Source of the DNA: Bacillota bacterium
GTDB taxonomy: Bacteria > Bacillota > Clostridia > Christensenellales > Aristaeellaceae
NCBI GenBank assembly: GCA_023421395.1
Contig: JAEZTL010000058.1
Location: forward strand, 1 to 22,740
Reading direction: 5' to 3'
DNA length: 22,740 bases
Both the position numbers and the translations under genes were made by a program. The notes beneath the pieces were generated by a model. It had not been told where the DNA came from. It saw only the letters and a list, made by a program, of their open reading frames with translations, and made no database searches. Shown here in pieces: positions 1 to 7,081 of this stretch (the first letter of the stretch is position 1; every line of letters begins with the position of its first letter).

Positions 1-159
1 TACGCCCTTGAGAAGGGCTATGAACCGCAGCGCGCCGTGGAGTTCGCGGCGGCCGCGTCCTGTCTGAAGCACTCCATCGAGCACGATTTCAACTTGGTGA
101 CCGTGGACGAAATTGAAAAACTGGCGCAGGGCGACGGCTCGGGCCGCGTGCAGCGCTGA
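1..159 (+). CDS. 2-keto-3-deoxy-sugar-acid kinase (PfkB family), C-terminal end only
   Basis: Only the last 52 codons are inside the window; the gene begins upstream. The tail contains AVEFAAAASCLKHSIEHDFN followed by LVTVDEIEKL and ends GDGSGRVQR. That is the usual ending of Firmicutes PfkB-family 2-dehydro-3-deoxygluconokinases, where the A-rich helix packs near the nucleotide site. In the family the enzyme phosphorylates 2-keto-3-deoxygluconate (or the galactonate epimer) in the cytosol, giving the substrate of a KDPG-type aldolase. The stop codon is 11 bases before the dgoD start, and the TGAGGAGG at its end is the ribosome binding site of dgoD, so the two genes are surely co-transcribed. 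Making and phosphorylating the keto-deoxy acid are consecutive steps, which supports the call. The catalytic part is not visible, so the substrate cannot be decided here. Confidence 0.75.
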   Translation, partial: YALEKGYEPQRAVEFAAAASCLKHSIEHDFNLVTVDEIEKLAQGDGSGRVQR

Positions 160-170
160 GGAGGCACACC

Positions 171-1322
171 ATGAAAATCACGGGGCTTGAGACGTTTCTG
201 GTACCGCCGCGCTGGCTGTTTCTCAAAATCACCACGGACGAGGGCATCGTCGGCTGGGGCGAGCCGGTGGTGGAGGGCCGCGCCGCCGCCACCGCCGCCG
301 CGGTGCACGAGCTGGAGGGCTCCCTGATCGGAGAGAATCCCTTCCGGATCGAGTATCTGTGGCAGACCATGTACCGCTGCGCGTTCTACCGCGGCGGCCC
401 GGTGTTGATGAGCGCGATCTCCGGCGTCGATCAGGCGCTGTGGGACATCAAGGGCAAGGCGCTGGGCGTGCCGGTGTATGACCTGATGGGCGGCCTGTGC
501 CGCGACCGGCTGAAGATGTACAGCTGGATCCACGGCGCAACGCCGGAGGAACTGGCCGCCCAGGCCGTCGAAAAGCGGTCAATGGGCTATACCGCCCTCA
601 AGTTGACCCCCTTCGAGGCGACGATGCACTTCGTCGACTCCTTCGAGAAGGTGGACGCGACGGTCAAGAAACTCGCCGCCATCCGTGACGCCGTCGGCTA
701 CACGATGGACGTGGCGCTGGACTTCCACGGCCGCGTGCATAAGCCCATGGCCAAGGTTCTGGCCAAGGAGCTGGACCAGTTCAAGCTTCTCTTCATTGAG
801 GAGCCGGTACTGCCGGAGAACCTGGACGCGCTGAAGGAGATCGCGCGCCACACCAGCACGCCCATCGCCACCGGCGAGCGGCTCTACTCCCGCTGGGACT
901 TCAAGCGAATCCTCGAGGCGGGCGTGGTGGACATCGTGCAGCCGGATCTCTCCCACGCCGGCGGTCTCAGCGAATGCCGCCGCATCGCCGCCCAGGCCGA
1001 AACCTACGACGTGGCCGTGGCGCCCCACTGCCCGCTGGGTCCCATCGCGCTGGCCAGCTGCATCCAGCTGGATTGCGCCACGCCCAACGCCTTCATCCAG
1101 GAGCAGAGCCTCGGCATCCACTACAACAAGGGCAACGAACTGCTGGACTACATCAAAAACCCGGAGGTCTTTCACTACGAGGACGGCTTCGTCGCGCCGC
1201 CGAAGGGCCCCGGCCTCGGCGTCGAGGTCAACGAGGATTACGTGCGCGCGGCCGCGAAGGCCGGTCACAACTGGAAGAGCCCCGTCTGGCGCAATGAGGA
1301 CGGCACGCCCGCGGAGTGGTAA
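171..1322 (+). CDS. dgoD: D-galactonate dehydratase (enolase superfamily)
   Basis: This 383-residue protein matches the length and landmarks of DgoD, which converts D-galactonate to 2-keto-3-deoxygalactonate plus water in the cytosol. The N-terminal capping domain (about 1-125) carries the family segment FYRGGPVLMSAISGVDQALW. The barrel then shows Mg ligands and catalytic residues in the DgoD pattern: D184 and H186 in DFHGR, E210 in FIEEPV, E236 in ATGER and H286 in APHCPLGP. QEQSLGIHYNKG and the final PAEW are also DgoD-like. The ATG follows a TGAGGAGG ribosome binding site that overlaps the stop of the upstream keto-deoxy-sugar kinase, making a two-step operon. Other enolase-superfamily sugar-acid dehydratases are related, but the conserved landmarks throughout make galactonate the best prediction. 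Confidence 0.9.
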   Translation: MKITGLETFLVPPRWLFLKITTDEGIVGWGEPVVEGRAAATAAAVHELEGSLIGENPFRIEYLWQTMYRCAFYRGGPVLMSAISGVDQALWDIKGKALGVPVYDLMGGLCRDRLKMYSWIHGATPEELAAQAVEKRSMGYTALKLTPFEATMHFVDSFEKVDATVKKLAAIRDAVGYTMDVALDFHGRVHKPMAKVLAKELDQFKLLFIEEPVLPENLDALKEIARHTSTPIATGERLYSRWDFKRILEAGVVDIVQPDLSHAGGLSECRRIAAQAETYDVAVAPHCPLGPIALASCIQLDCATPNAFIQEQSLGIHYNKGNELLDYIKNPEVFHYEDGFVAPPKGPGLGVEVNEDYVRAAAKAGHNWKSPVWRNEDGTPAEW

Positions 1323-1335
1323 CAAGATACGAAAA

Positions 1336-1604
1336 GGGACCGGGAAGCGTCGCTTCCCGGTCCCCTTTCAAGGCATCAAAAAAGCCCGGGGCTTTTTTGA
1401 TGCAAGGGGAGGAACCCTGCGTGCGCCTGAAATCCTCACGGATTTCCGAGCGGCGCACTGACCAAAGGAACAGATCGCGCCACCAAGTTGCGACCTGGTG
1501 GCGCGATCCCGTTCCCGGCGTACACGCCGCCGGGAACGATTGAAACCCTACGGGGACTTTGTCGATGGGCTGAGTGGACCGGGGAGCGACGCTCCCCGGT
1601 CCAC
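1336..1604. repeat. Array of six consecutive hairpins between converging operons
   Basis: Six inverted repeats occupy most of the 304-bp gene-free gap between dgoD and the mannonate-dehydratase-like gene. They are 1336-1349/1351-1364, 1373-1387/1389-1403, 1421-1427/1452-1458 with an inner stem 1429-1435/1440-1446, 1473-1485/1496-1508, 1510-1520/1528-1538 and 1574-1588/1590-1604. Arms are 7-15 bp and nearly all perfect. The first and last share the core GGACCGGGRAGCG and its complement, so they are copies of one palindrome. No open reading frame of note lies here. Two members look like intrinsic terminators and are listed separately; the middle ones have no T tract and no obvious role. Confidence 0.75.
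1373..1403. terminator. Bidirectional intrinsic terminator
   Basis: A perfect 15-bp inverted repeat with a one-base centre has the core AAAAAAGCCC-G-GGGCTTTTTT. Read on either strand it gives a GC stem followed by six T residues. It can therefore stop both dgoD transcripts from the left and the converging transporter/dehydratase operon from the right. Confidence 0.8.
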
Positions 1605-1609
1605 TTTTT
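1574..1609 (+). terminator. Intrinsic terminator-like hairpin with T5 tail
   Basis: A perfect 15-bp stem (GTGGACCGGGGAGCG and its complement, one-base centre) is followed directly by TTTTT on the plus strand, a typical rho-independent shape. It would act as a backstop for plus-strand read-through. On the minus strand it is the first hairpin after the dehydratase stop at 1627 but lacks a T tract there. Confidence 0.65.
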
Positions 1610-1626
1610 GTATCGCCTTTCTTGAA

Positions 1627-2877
1627 TCAAGGCCTTACGGCGGTGCCGTCCTTGAGCCGGGCGAACAGCCAGCCAAAATCCATCTCGGTGTACGGGTACT
1701 TGGCGGCGGCCTTCTCGTCGAAGCCGACGCCGATGCCCGGCCGGTCGCTCAGATAAATGTAGCCATTCCGCGCCTCGGGGCAGCCGGGGAAGACCTCCAG
1801 CTCGCTCTCGACAAAGCTGGTGACGCCCGCGCTCTGCTGCTCGACGAAGCCGGTAAACTCCTGAATGCCGAAGTTGGGCGCGCTCAAATCCAGGTGCATC
1901 TGCGCCGTCGCGCCGATGGGCGACAGGTCGCCGGGCCCATGCCAAGCGGTGCGCACGCCATAGGCTTCGCAGAAGGAGGCCAGCTTGCGCGCGGGCGTCA
2001 GGCCGCCGATGTCGCTCAGGTGAACGCGGATGAAGTCGATCCACTGGTTCTGCACGACACGCTTCCACTCCAGCGGATGGGTGAACAATTCGCCCATCGC
2101 CAGCGGCACTGCCGTCTGCTCCCGAAGATATTTGAAGTAGTCGATCTGGTCCGGCGGCAGCGAGTCCTCCAGGAAGAACAGCTTGAAGGGCTCCATTTCC
2201 TTGGCGAAGGCCAGCGTGTCCGCCAGCGTCAGCCGCTCGTGCACGTCGTGCATCAGCTCGATCTCCCAGCCAAACTTCGCGCGCACGTGCTCAAAGAGCT
2301 TGACCACGCTGCGCATGTAGGCGCGAGGGTCGTAATAGGCGCCGGCCGGGCAATTCTCCGGTCGGTGCATCTCCCCGTTGCGCGATCCGTTCATGTTGCC
2401 GCCGTAGGTGCCCATATGCACGCGGATGTACCGGTAGCCTTCGTCAAGGTAGGCCTCGATCGCCCGGTCGACTTCCTCAAGAGAACTTCCGTCGGCGTGA
2501 CGGTAGGCCGCGATGCCCTCGCGGCACTTGCCGCCGAAGAGGTCGTAAAGCGGCATGCCCGCCATCTTGCCCTTGATGTCCCACAGCGCCTCGTCCACGC
2601 CGGAGAGCGCGTTGTTGAGCACCGGCCCGTTCCGCCAATAGGAACTGCCCATGGCGCTCTGCCAGACGTCCTCGATATTGGCCGCGTTTTTCCCGATCAT
2701 TAGGGGCTTCAGGTACTCGTCGATCGCGGCAACGACCGCCTTGGCGCGCCAGGTAAACGTGGCGCAGCCGTAACCGACGAGGCCGGGCTCATTGGTTTCT
2801 ACTTTGACCACCACCAGGTTGATGCCCCGGGGGGCCGTGACAAATGTTTTGATATCCCGGATGGTCACGCCTGCCAT
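1627..2877 (-). CDS. Mannonate-dehydratase-like sugar-acid dehydratase (RspA/ManD group, enolase superfamily)
   Basis: A 416-residue cytosolic enzyme of the mandelate-racemase/muconate-lactonising type, closest to the ManD/RspA group. Seen: capping-domain segment RNGPVLNNALSGVDEALWDI (about 82-101); HDVHERLT with D211 and H213; E237 in FFLEDS; E263 in MGELF; H313 in WHGPGDLSP; and NFGIQEF near 335-341. These positions match the metal ligands and catalytic HD pair of ManD enzymes, which dehydrate D-mannonate (some members D-gluconate) to 2-keto-3-deoxygluconate. The ATG at 2877 is preferred because GGAGGAA lies just upstream; a TTG 15 bases earlier overlaps that site. It is the last gene of the regulator-transporter operon and sits 31 bp after the second permease, so the transporter probably brings in its substrate. 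Exact substrate is uncertain because RspA-like members are often promiscuous. Confidence 0.8.
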   Translation of the reverse strand: MAGVTIRDIKTFVTAPRGINLVVVKVETNEPGLVGYGCATFTWRAKAVVAAIDEYLKPLMIGKNAANIEDVWQSAMGSSYWRNGPVLNNALSGVDEALWDIKGKMAGMPLYDLFGGKCREGIAAYRHADGSSLEEVDRAIEAYLDEGYRYIRVHMGTYGGNMNGSRNGEMHRPENCPAGAYYDPRAYMRSVVKLFEHVRAKFGWEIELMHDVHERLTLADTLAFAKEMEPFKLFFLEDSLPPDQIDYFKYLREQTAVPLAMGELFTHPLEWKRVVQNQWIDFIRVHLSDIGGLTPARKLASFCEAYGVRTAWHGPGDLSPIGATAQMHLDLSAPNFGIQEFTGFVEQQSAGVTSFVESELEVFPGCPEARNGYIYLSDRPGIGVGFDEKAAAKYPYTEMDFGWLFARLKDGTAVRP

Positions 2878-2908
2878 GAAGGTTTCCTCCAATTATTTCA
2901 GATGTATA

Positions 2909-3757
2909 TCAGCTCTTGACCGCGCCGCTGGTCATGCCCGCGATGAAGTACCGCTGGAAGCAGACGAACAGGATAATCAACGGCAGGCAGGAGAAGGAGG
3001 AAGCCGCCATCAGGTCGTTCCACTTCACCTGGTACTGGGTGTTGAGGGATACGATACCCACGGTCAGCGTCTTCAGCGAGTCCTTGGACATCAGAACGGC
3101 CGAATACATGTACTCATTCCAGCCGTTGATGAACGTGAAGATTGAAACCGACGCGATACCCGGCAGCGTCAGCGGCAGAATGATCTTCCAGAAGGTGTAG
3201 AAGGCCGAGGCGCCGTCCACCCGCGCGGCCTCGTCCAGCTCAATGGGGATGGTCTTGAAGTAGGAGACCATCATCCACGTGGAGAACGCGACGTTGGTGG
3301 CCGCGTACACGATGATCAGGCCCGCCAGCGTGTTGTTGAGCCGGTAGGCGGTCAGGATCGAGTAAAAGGGCACCACCAGCATGACGCTGGGGAACATCTG
3401 CGTCACCAGCAGAAAGCTCATGTACATCTTTTTACCGCGGAATTTGTAGCGCGTGATGCCGTAGCCGGACAGGCACGACGCCGCGACGCAGATCAGCGTC
3501 GAGAAGGCACAGGTGATGAGGCTGTTGAGCGTCATCCTGCCAAAGTCATAGATCTTCCAGAATTTGATGAAGGAATCGAATGTCACAGGGCTGGGAATCC
3601 AGCTCGGCGTGGGCATATAGGTCTGGGGTTCGGTCTTGAAGGCGGTGGAGAGCATCCACGCGATGGGGACGAGGATGAACAGCGCCAGCACCGTGAGCAG
3701 CACATAGCGCATCGTGCCGCCGGCCAGATTCCTCGCCTGAGCGTTCTTCTTAGTCAT
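2909..3757 (-). CDS. Carbohydrate ABC transporter permease, MalG-type (CUT1)
   Basis: This 282-residue inner-membrane protein is the MalG-side permease of a binding-protein-dependent sugar importer. It has about six hydrophobic segments, beginning with YVLLTVLALFILVPIAWML at residues 18-36. The cytoplasmic EAA loop is ELDEAARVDGASAFYTFWKI, the site where the ATPase docks. The tail FIAGMTSGAVKS is typical of the family. The start codon overlaps the end of the other permease by eight bases (ATGACTAA), so the two are translationally coupled. No ATP-binding subunit is encoded in the operon, which is common for CUT1 systems that share one MsmX/UgpC-type ATPase; this is family knowledge, not seen here. 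The neighbouring dehydratase and FCD regulator suggest a sugar acid or its oligomer as cargo. Confidence 0.88.
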   Translation of the reverse strand: MTKKNAQARNLAGGTMRYVLLTVLALFILVPIAWMLSTAFKTEPQTYMPTPSWIPSPVTFDSFIKFWKIYDFGRMTLNSLITCAFSTLICVAASCLSGYGITRYKFRGKKMYMSFLLVTQMFPSVMLVVPFYSILTAYRLNNTLAGLIIVYAATNVAFSTWMMVSYFKTIPIELDEAARVDGASAFYTFWKIILPLTLPGIASVSIFTFINGWNEYMYSAVLMSKDSLKTLTVGIVSLNTQYQVKWNDLMAASSFSCLPLIILFVCFQRYFIAGMTSGAVKS

Positions 3758-4655
3758 CCTTCAACACCACCCTGTAAACTTTTGCGATCAGGTAGCAGAT
3801 AAAGAACACGATGACCGCCCAGGCCGACGCCTTGCCGAACCGGAGCGACTCGAAAGCCGTCGAGAAAATGTTCAGGCTGACCAGGCTGGTCGCGCTGCCC
3901 GGCCCGCCGGCCGTCATGGTGTAGACCAGGGTGTACTGCTTGAACCACCAGACGCTGTCCAAGATCAGCGTCGTGGTGAGCACCGGCCGGAGAGAAGGCA
4001 CCGTCACGTGCAGGAACTGCTGCCAGCGGTTGGCACCGTCGATAAACGAAGCCTCGTACAGGTCGCCAGAAATCGACTGCATGCCGGCGAGGATCATCGT
4101 CATCACCAGCGGGTAGCCCTTCCAGATACAGGCGAAAACCACCGAAGGGAAGGCCAGCTCCGCCGTGCCCAGCCAGGACACGTTGCCGGAGATCAGCCCC
4201 ATCCCCCGCAGGATGGCGTTGAGCACGCCGTACATCGGGTTCATGATCCAGGTGAAGAGCAGCGCCACCACGGTCTCCGGGAAGAGCCACGGCAGCATGA
4301 AGATGATGCGGTAGGCCAGGCGGCCCTTGAATTCCTTGTTGAGGAAGGATGCCAGCAGGAAACCCAAGAGGAAGTGACCCGCCACCACCAGCAGCATGAA
4401 CTTAAATGTCAGAAGCACCGTAGAAGCGAACTCGGGCTTCGTGACCGCCTGCTCGTAGTACTTCAGGCCCACATAATCCCACTTTGTGACCAGGTTGGTG
4501 TTAAAAAAGCTCAGGTAGACACCGTAGAGCATCGGATAGATGATCAGCGCCACCATGATGATCACCGCCGGCATGACAAAGCCGTACCCGATCTTCTGCT
4601 GGCGCCGGTCCATCCGGCCCATCGCGGCCCTGCGCGTCGCCGTCAAAGACGCCAT
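3750..4655 (-). CDS. Carbohydrate ABC transporter permease, MalF/UgpA-type (CUT1)
   Basis: A 301-residue membrane protein, the MalF/UgpA-side partner of the next permease. After a short basic cytoplasmic N-terminus the first membrane segment is around YGFVMPAVIIMVALIIYPML. Six segments are apparent, and the EAA loop reads DLYEASFIDGANRWQQF, followed by VTVPSLRP. I placed the start at the ATG at 4655 because GGGGGAGGTG stands nine bases before it. The frame stays open for 59 more codons upstream, but that part overlaps the binding-protein gene and reads like out-of-frame sequence (Trp- and Arg-rich). It lies between the binding protein (80-bp gap holding a GC hairpin) and the MalG-type permease, which it overlaps by eight bases. 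Confidence 0.87.
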   Translation of the reverse strand: MASLTATRRAAMGRMDRRQQKIGYGFVMPAVIIMVALIIYPMLYGVYLSFFNTNLVTKWDYVGLKYYEQAVTKPEFASTVLLTFKFMLLVVAGHFLLGFLLASFLNKEFKGRLAYRIIFMLPWLFPETVVALLFTWIMNPMYGVLNAILRGMGLISGNVSWLGTAELAFPSVVFACIWKGYPLVMTMILAGMQSISGDLYEASFIDGANRWQQFLHVTVPSLRPVLTTTLILDSVWWFKQYTLVYTMTAGGPGSATSLVSLNIFSTAFESLRFGKASAWAVIVFFICYLIAKVYRVVLKDD

Positions 4656-4686
4656 CCAGTCCGCACCTCCCCCAAGAATGAAATCG

Positions 4687-4728
4687 CCGGGCGGGGCGAG
4701 GAGCGGGAGCTCCCCTCTCCCCGCCCGG
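4687..4728 (-). terminator. GC-rich hairpin between binding-protein and permease genes
   Basis: The outer arms 4687-4696 (CCGGGCGGGG) and 4719-4728 are perfect complements, and the inner GGGAGCTCCC adds a second short stem. There is no T tract after it on the minus strand. In ABC operons such hairpins commonly protect the binding-protein mRNA or partly attenuate read-through, giving more binding protein than permease; that role is inferred. Confidence 0.5.
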
Positions 4729-4734
4729 AAGGAA

Positions 4735-6018
4735 TCAGTTGTAGTCCTCCAGCAGTTCGGCCATGTTGTCGGCCAGGTCGCTGACAGCCTGTTCATTGGT
4801 CTTTTCACCGGCGAACACCGCGGAATACGCATCGCCCAGCAGGCCCTTGAGGGCGCCCATGCCCGGGAAGTCGTTCACCGGACGGCAGCCGTTGGCGATG
4901 GTCTGGAGGAAGCCCGCATAATCCTGGCCCTGCAGGTATTCGCTGGCCAGGCCCGTGGCGGTGGCGGGCAGCTTGCCGCTCTCCTGCCAGAAGCGCATCT
5001 CGGCGTCATTGGTCGCGTAGAATTTGCAGAACTCAACGGCGGCCTTCTTCTCTTCCTCGGTGGCGTTGGCGCTGAGCGCGTAGCCTTCGGTGTTCATCAT
5101 GGAGCCGGGCTCGATGCCGGGCATCGGGAAGGTGCCGATCTTGCCCTTGAGGTCCGGCGCGGCCGCGTAGGTCACGCCCATCGCATTGCCGCCGGAAACC
5201 ATCAGGCTGGTGTAACCCATCGCGAAGTAGTTGGCGGCGGTGGGGTAGGTGATCTCCGTGATGCCCTCGGGCACCACGTGGTGGACATTGTTCATGTCGG
5301 TCCAGAAGGTGAAGGCCTTCAGGAATTCCGGCGTGCTGATGTCGGTCTTCCACTCGTCGCCGTCTTTATAGACGACTTTGAGGCCGTTGCTCCACAGGTA
5401 GGACATGAAGCGGGACTGGCCGGAGCTGTTGTTGGAGCCGACCATGGAGAAACCCCACTGGTCTGCCTTGCCGTCGCCGTCGGCATCCTTGGTCAGCGCC
5501 TGAGAGGCGGACAGGAACTCGTCCCACGTGGTGGGCAGCGCCAGGCCCGCTTCCTCAAAGCGGTCGATGCGGTAGAGCACAGCCAGCGGCTGCAGGTCGA
5601 TCGGGTAGTAGGCCATGATGCCGCCCACCTGGCAGCCATCGACGACGCCATTGCCAAAGGAAGCCAGCTCGTCGGCCGTCAGGTAATTCGACATATTCTC
5701 CACCAGTCCGATGTCGACGAGGCTGGGGGCCTGGTCGGCGCTGGTGTAGAACAGCGTCGGGATGTCATCGGGCGTGGTCGCCATGGCGGCGAGCTTGGCA
5801 TAGATGTCGTTGCTGCTGACAGCGGTCACTTCCACCTTGATGCCCGGGTTGGCGGCCATAAACTTGTCGGCGTACTCATACACGTACTTGCCGTACGGGT
5901 CTTCGCCGGCGTATGCGCACCACACCGAGACGGTGACCGGGTCGGACTGCGCGAACGCGACGCTCATCATGGAGAACGCCATCAGCAATCCCAGGATCAG
6001 AGCCAGAAACTTTTTCAC
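4735..6018 (-). CDS. Extracellular solute-binding protein (family 1) of the CUT1 sugar transporter
   Basis: A 427-residue secreted binding protein. The signal peptide has a KK start, the hydrophobic core FLALILGLLMAFSMMSV and a likely cleavage after AFA before QSDPV; there is no lipobox cysteine. The mature part opens with VTVSVWCAYAG and the GKYVYEYADKFMAANPGIKV segment usual in family-1 sugar binders. A DADGDGKADQWG loop resembles the calcium-binding or turn motif often found in this family. The GTG at 6018 was chosen because AAAGGAGG lies nine bases upstream; an in-frame TTG seven codons earlier overlaps that site. It is the first gene of the transporter operon, after a leader of nearly 200 bases. 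Family and role are secure; the ligand is unknown, with a sugar acid or oligosaccharide suggested by the linked dehydratase. Confidence 0.88.
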   Translation of the reverse strand: MKKFLALILGLLMAFSMMSVAFAQSDPVTVSVWCAYAGEDPYGKYVYEYADKFMAANPGIKVEVTAVSSNDIYAKLAAMATTPDDIPTLFYTSADQAPSLVDIGLVENMSNYLTADELASFGNGVVDGCQVGGIMAYYPIDLQPLAVLYRIDRFEEAGLALPTTWDEFLSASQALTKDADGDGKADQWGFSMVGSNNSSGQSRFMSYLWSNGLKVVYKDGDEWKTDISTPEFLKAFTFWTDMNNVHHVVPEGITEITYPTAANYFAMGYTSLMVSGGNAMGVTYAAAPDLKGKIGTFPMPGIEPGSMMNTEGYALSANATEEEKKAAVEFCKFYATNDAEMRFWQESGKLPATATGLASEYLQGQDYAGFLQTIANGCRPVNDFPGMGALKGLLGDAYSAVFAGEKTNEQAVSDLADNMAELLEDYN

Positions 6019-6076
6019 GCGGATACTCCTCCTTTGCAATCCCGTCCTTGGGCCGGGCAGCCGACAGCCCGCTCCC

Positions 6077-6095
6077 GCAGGGGCCTCTCCCCTGC
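6077..6095 (-). other. Hairpin in the leader of the sugar-transporter operon
   Basis: GCAGGGG (6077-6083) pairs with CCCCTGC (6089-6095) over a five-base loop. It lies within the roughly 195-base untranslated leader implied by the promoter at 6221-6249. The rest of the leader, to 6210, holds no gene that I can support. Whether the hairpin has a function is not known. Confidence 0.35.
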
Positions 6096-6220
6096 CCGAT
6101 CCAAGGACATTCGCATCTATCCATCAACGCCGCTACGGGCGTTCGAGGATCTTCTTTACCGCGCCGCCGGTTGAGGCATCCCCGCTCAACGGGCGAGCAG
6201 GCGAACGCGGCACGATTTCT

Positions 6221-6249
6221 ATATTATATCAAATCCCATACAAAGTCAA
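6221..6249 (-). promoter_or_regulatory. Promoter of the sugar-transporter operon
   Basis: On the minus strand, TTGACT (6249-6244) is followed after 17 bases by TAATAT (6226-6221), or after 15 bases by an overlapping exact TATAAT (6228-6223). The region is conspicuously AT-rich against GC-rich surroundings. It overlaps two copies of an ATTTGATAYAATAT repeat, candidate binding sites for the GntR protein encoded just upstream. Confidence 0.7.
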
Positions 6250-6262
6250 TATTGTATCAAAT
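6221..6262 (-). promoter_or_regulatory. Pair of direct-repeat operator candidates (ATTTGATAYAATAT)
   Basis: Two 14-base copies, 13 of 14 identical, lie at 6249-6262 and 6221-6234 (minus-strand ATTTGATACAATAT and ATTTGATATAATAT), 28 bp apart or close to three helical turns. One abuts the -35 element and the other covers the -10, a repressor-like placement. The first sits in an imperfect palindrome ATATT-N6-AATAT. The related palindrome ATTTGATCAAAT at the GntR gene's own promoter links both to that regulator. Confidence 0.55.
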
Positions 6263-6287
6263 ATCACATAATTTTCCTCGCGCTTCA

Positions 6288-6307
6288 CCGGGCGCTTTTG
6301 CGCCCGG
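6288..6307. terminator. Short GC hairpin after the GntR gene
   Basis: CCGGGCGC and GCGCCCGG pair over a TTTT loop, 29 bases after the regulator stop. No T tract follows on the minus strand, so it would be a weak terminator at most. Confidence 0.4.
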
Positions 6308-6335
6308 ACTCCTTTGCCCGGCTTATCGCGCGGGT

Positions 6336-7007
6336 CTATTCTTCGCCAAAGAGCCGCCGCATGGTGGGCAGACGGGAATTGTCGGCGTGCACCATGTACG
6401 CCCGCCGGCAGGCTGCCAGATCCCGCGCCTCGTAGGCGGCGATGATCTCCCGGTGCTCCTGATAGGACTCGTTGAGCCGTTCCACCGACGCCAGTACGAC
6501 CCCGCGCTCCCGGGAAAACAGGCGCGCGATGGAACGGTAGTCATGGATCAGCTCCAGCGCCTGGTCGTTCCGGCTGAACTGCTCCAGCTTCTGATGGAAC
6601 AGGTCGTTTTGGTCCTGGTAGTCGGACCAGATCAGTTCCATCGTCTGGAGGCGGCCGATCCGCTCGTTGATTTCCATCACCTCGCGGCAAAGGCTCCCGG
6701 ACCAGTTCTCCATCGTGCTCTCGATCATCAGCATCTCGAGCGCGTTGAGGATCCGGTAAATGTTTTCAAAAAACTGCCGGTCGATGGTGCAGACCGTCGC
6801 GCCCTTGTAAGGGGAGAGCTTGATCAGCTTTTCGCCGCTGAGCACGTTGAAGGCCTCCCGCACGGGGATGGGGCTGGTATCGTAGCGCTCTGCGATGGAG
6901 CGCACGGTGATGTGGCTGCCCACCGGGAATACGCGGGTGATGATGTCTTTTCTGAGTTGATCCACAACCTGCCTGGAAAGCGTCTTTCTGGTGACCGCTC
7001 CGTTCAT
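6336..7007 (-). CDS. GntR-family transcriptional regulator, FCD (FadR) subfamily
   Basis: A 223-residue cytosolic repressor-type protein. Residues about 10-75 form the winged helix-turn-helix, with SIAERYDTSPIPVREAFNVL as recognition region and the usual GntR phrase PIPVREA. Residues about 78-215 are the helical FCD ligand domain seen in regulators that sense sugar acids and related carboxylates (UxuR, ExuR, DgoR, FadR types). I chose the ATG at 7007: a longer frame to 7076 exists, but that stretch contains a clear promoter and an operator palindrome, so it should be untranslated. The gene stands alone between the D-amino-acid operon and the sugar-transporter operon, on the same strand as both. 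Sites at its own promoter and at the transporter promoter share TTTGAT, suggesting it represses itself and the transporter until a sugar acid binds. Confidence 0.88.
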   Translation of the reverse strand: MNGAVTRKTLSRQVVDQLRKDIITRVFPVGSHITVRSIAERYDTSPIPVREAFNVLSGEKLIKLSPYKGATVCTIDRQFFENIYRILNALEMLMIESTMENWSGSLCREVMEINERIGRLQTMELIWSDYQDQNDLFHQKLEQFSRNDQALELIHDYRSIARLFSRERGVVLASVERLNESYQEHREIIAAYEARDLAACRRAYMVHADNSRLPTMRRLFGEE

Positions 7008-7026
7008 TCGTTCCGCCCCGATCTGA

Positions 7027-7038
7027 ATTTGATCAAAT
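7027..7038. promoter_or_regulatory. Palindromic operator candidate ATTTGATCAAAT
   Basis: A perfect 12-bp palindrome begins a few bases after the expected transcription start of the GntR gene and before its ATG. This position suits autorepression. It shares TTTGAT with the two repeats at the transporter promoter. Confidence 0.55.
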
Positions 7039-7046
7039 CCAAGGGT

Positions 7047-7076
7047 ATTATAGCACGAAACGGGGCGCTGTGACAA
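7047..7076 (-). promoter_or_regulatory. Promoter of the GntR-family regulator gene
   Basis: TTGTCA (7076-7071) and an exact TATAAT (7052-7047) on the minus strand are separated by 18 bases. The transcript would begin near 7040, leaving about 33 untranslated bases before the ATG at 7007. The promoter starts five bases after the stop of the RidA-family gene. Confidence 0.72.
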
Positions 7077-7081
7077 CCACC

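Noticed and set aside
1473..1538. Adjacent hairpins considered as an integron attC-like site or CRISPR repeat pair
   Set aside because: No conserved attC core sites, no integrase, and no repeated unit with regular spacers; the two hairpins differ in sequence.
3750..4832. The longer reading of the MalF-type permease starting at 4832
   Set aside because: The extra 59 residues overlap the binding-protein gene, are Trp/Arg-rich and unlike the family; a good ribosome site supports 4655 instead.
4540..6174. A 544-codon plus-strand frame opposite the sugar-binding protein and permease genes
   Set aside because: It is antisense to clear transporter genes, is rich in His, Arg, Gly and Val as expected of a GC-rich shadow frame, and has no family motif or ribosome site.
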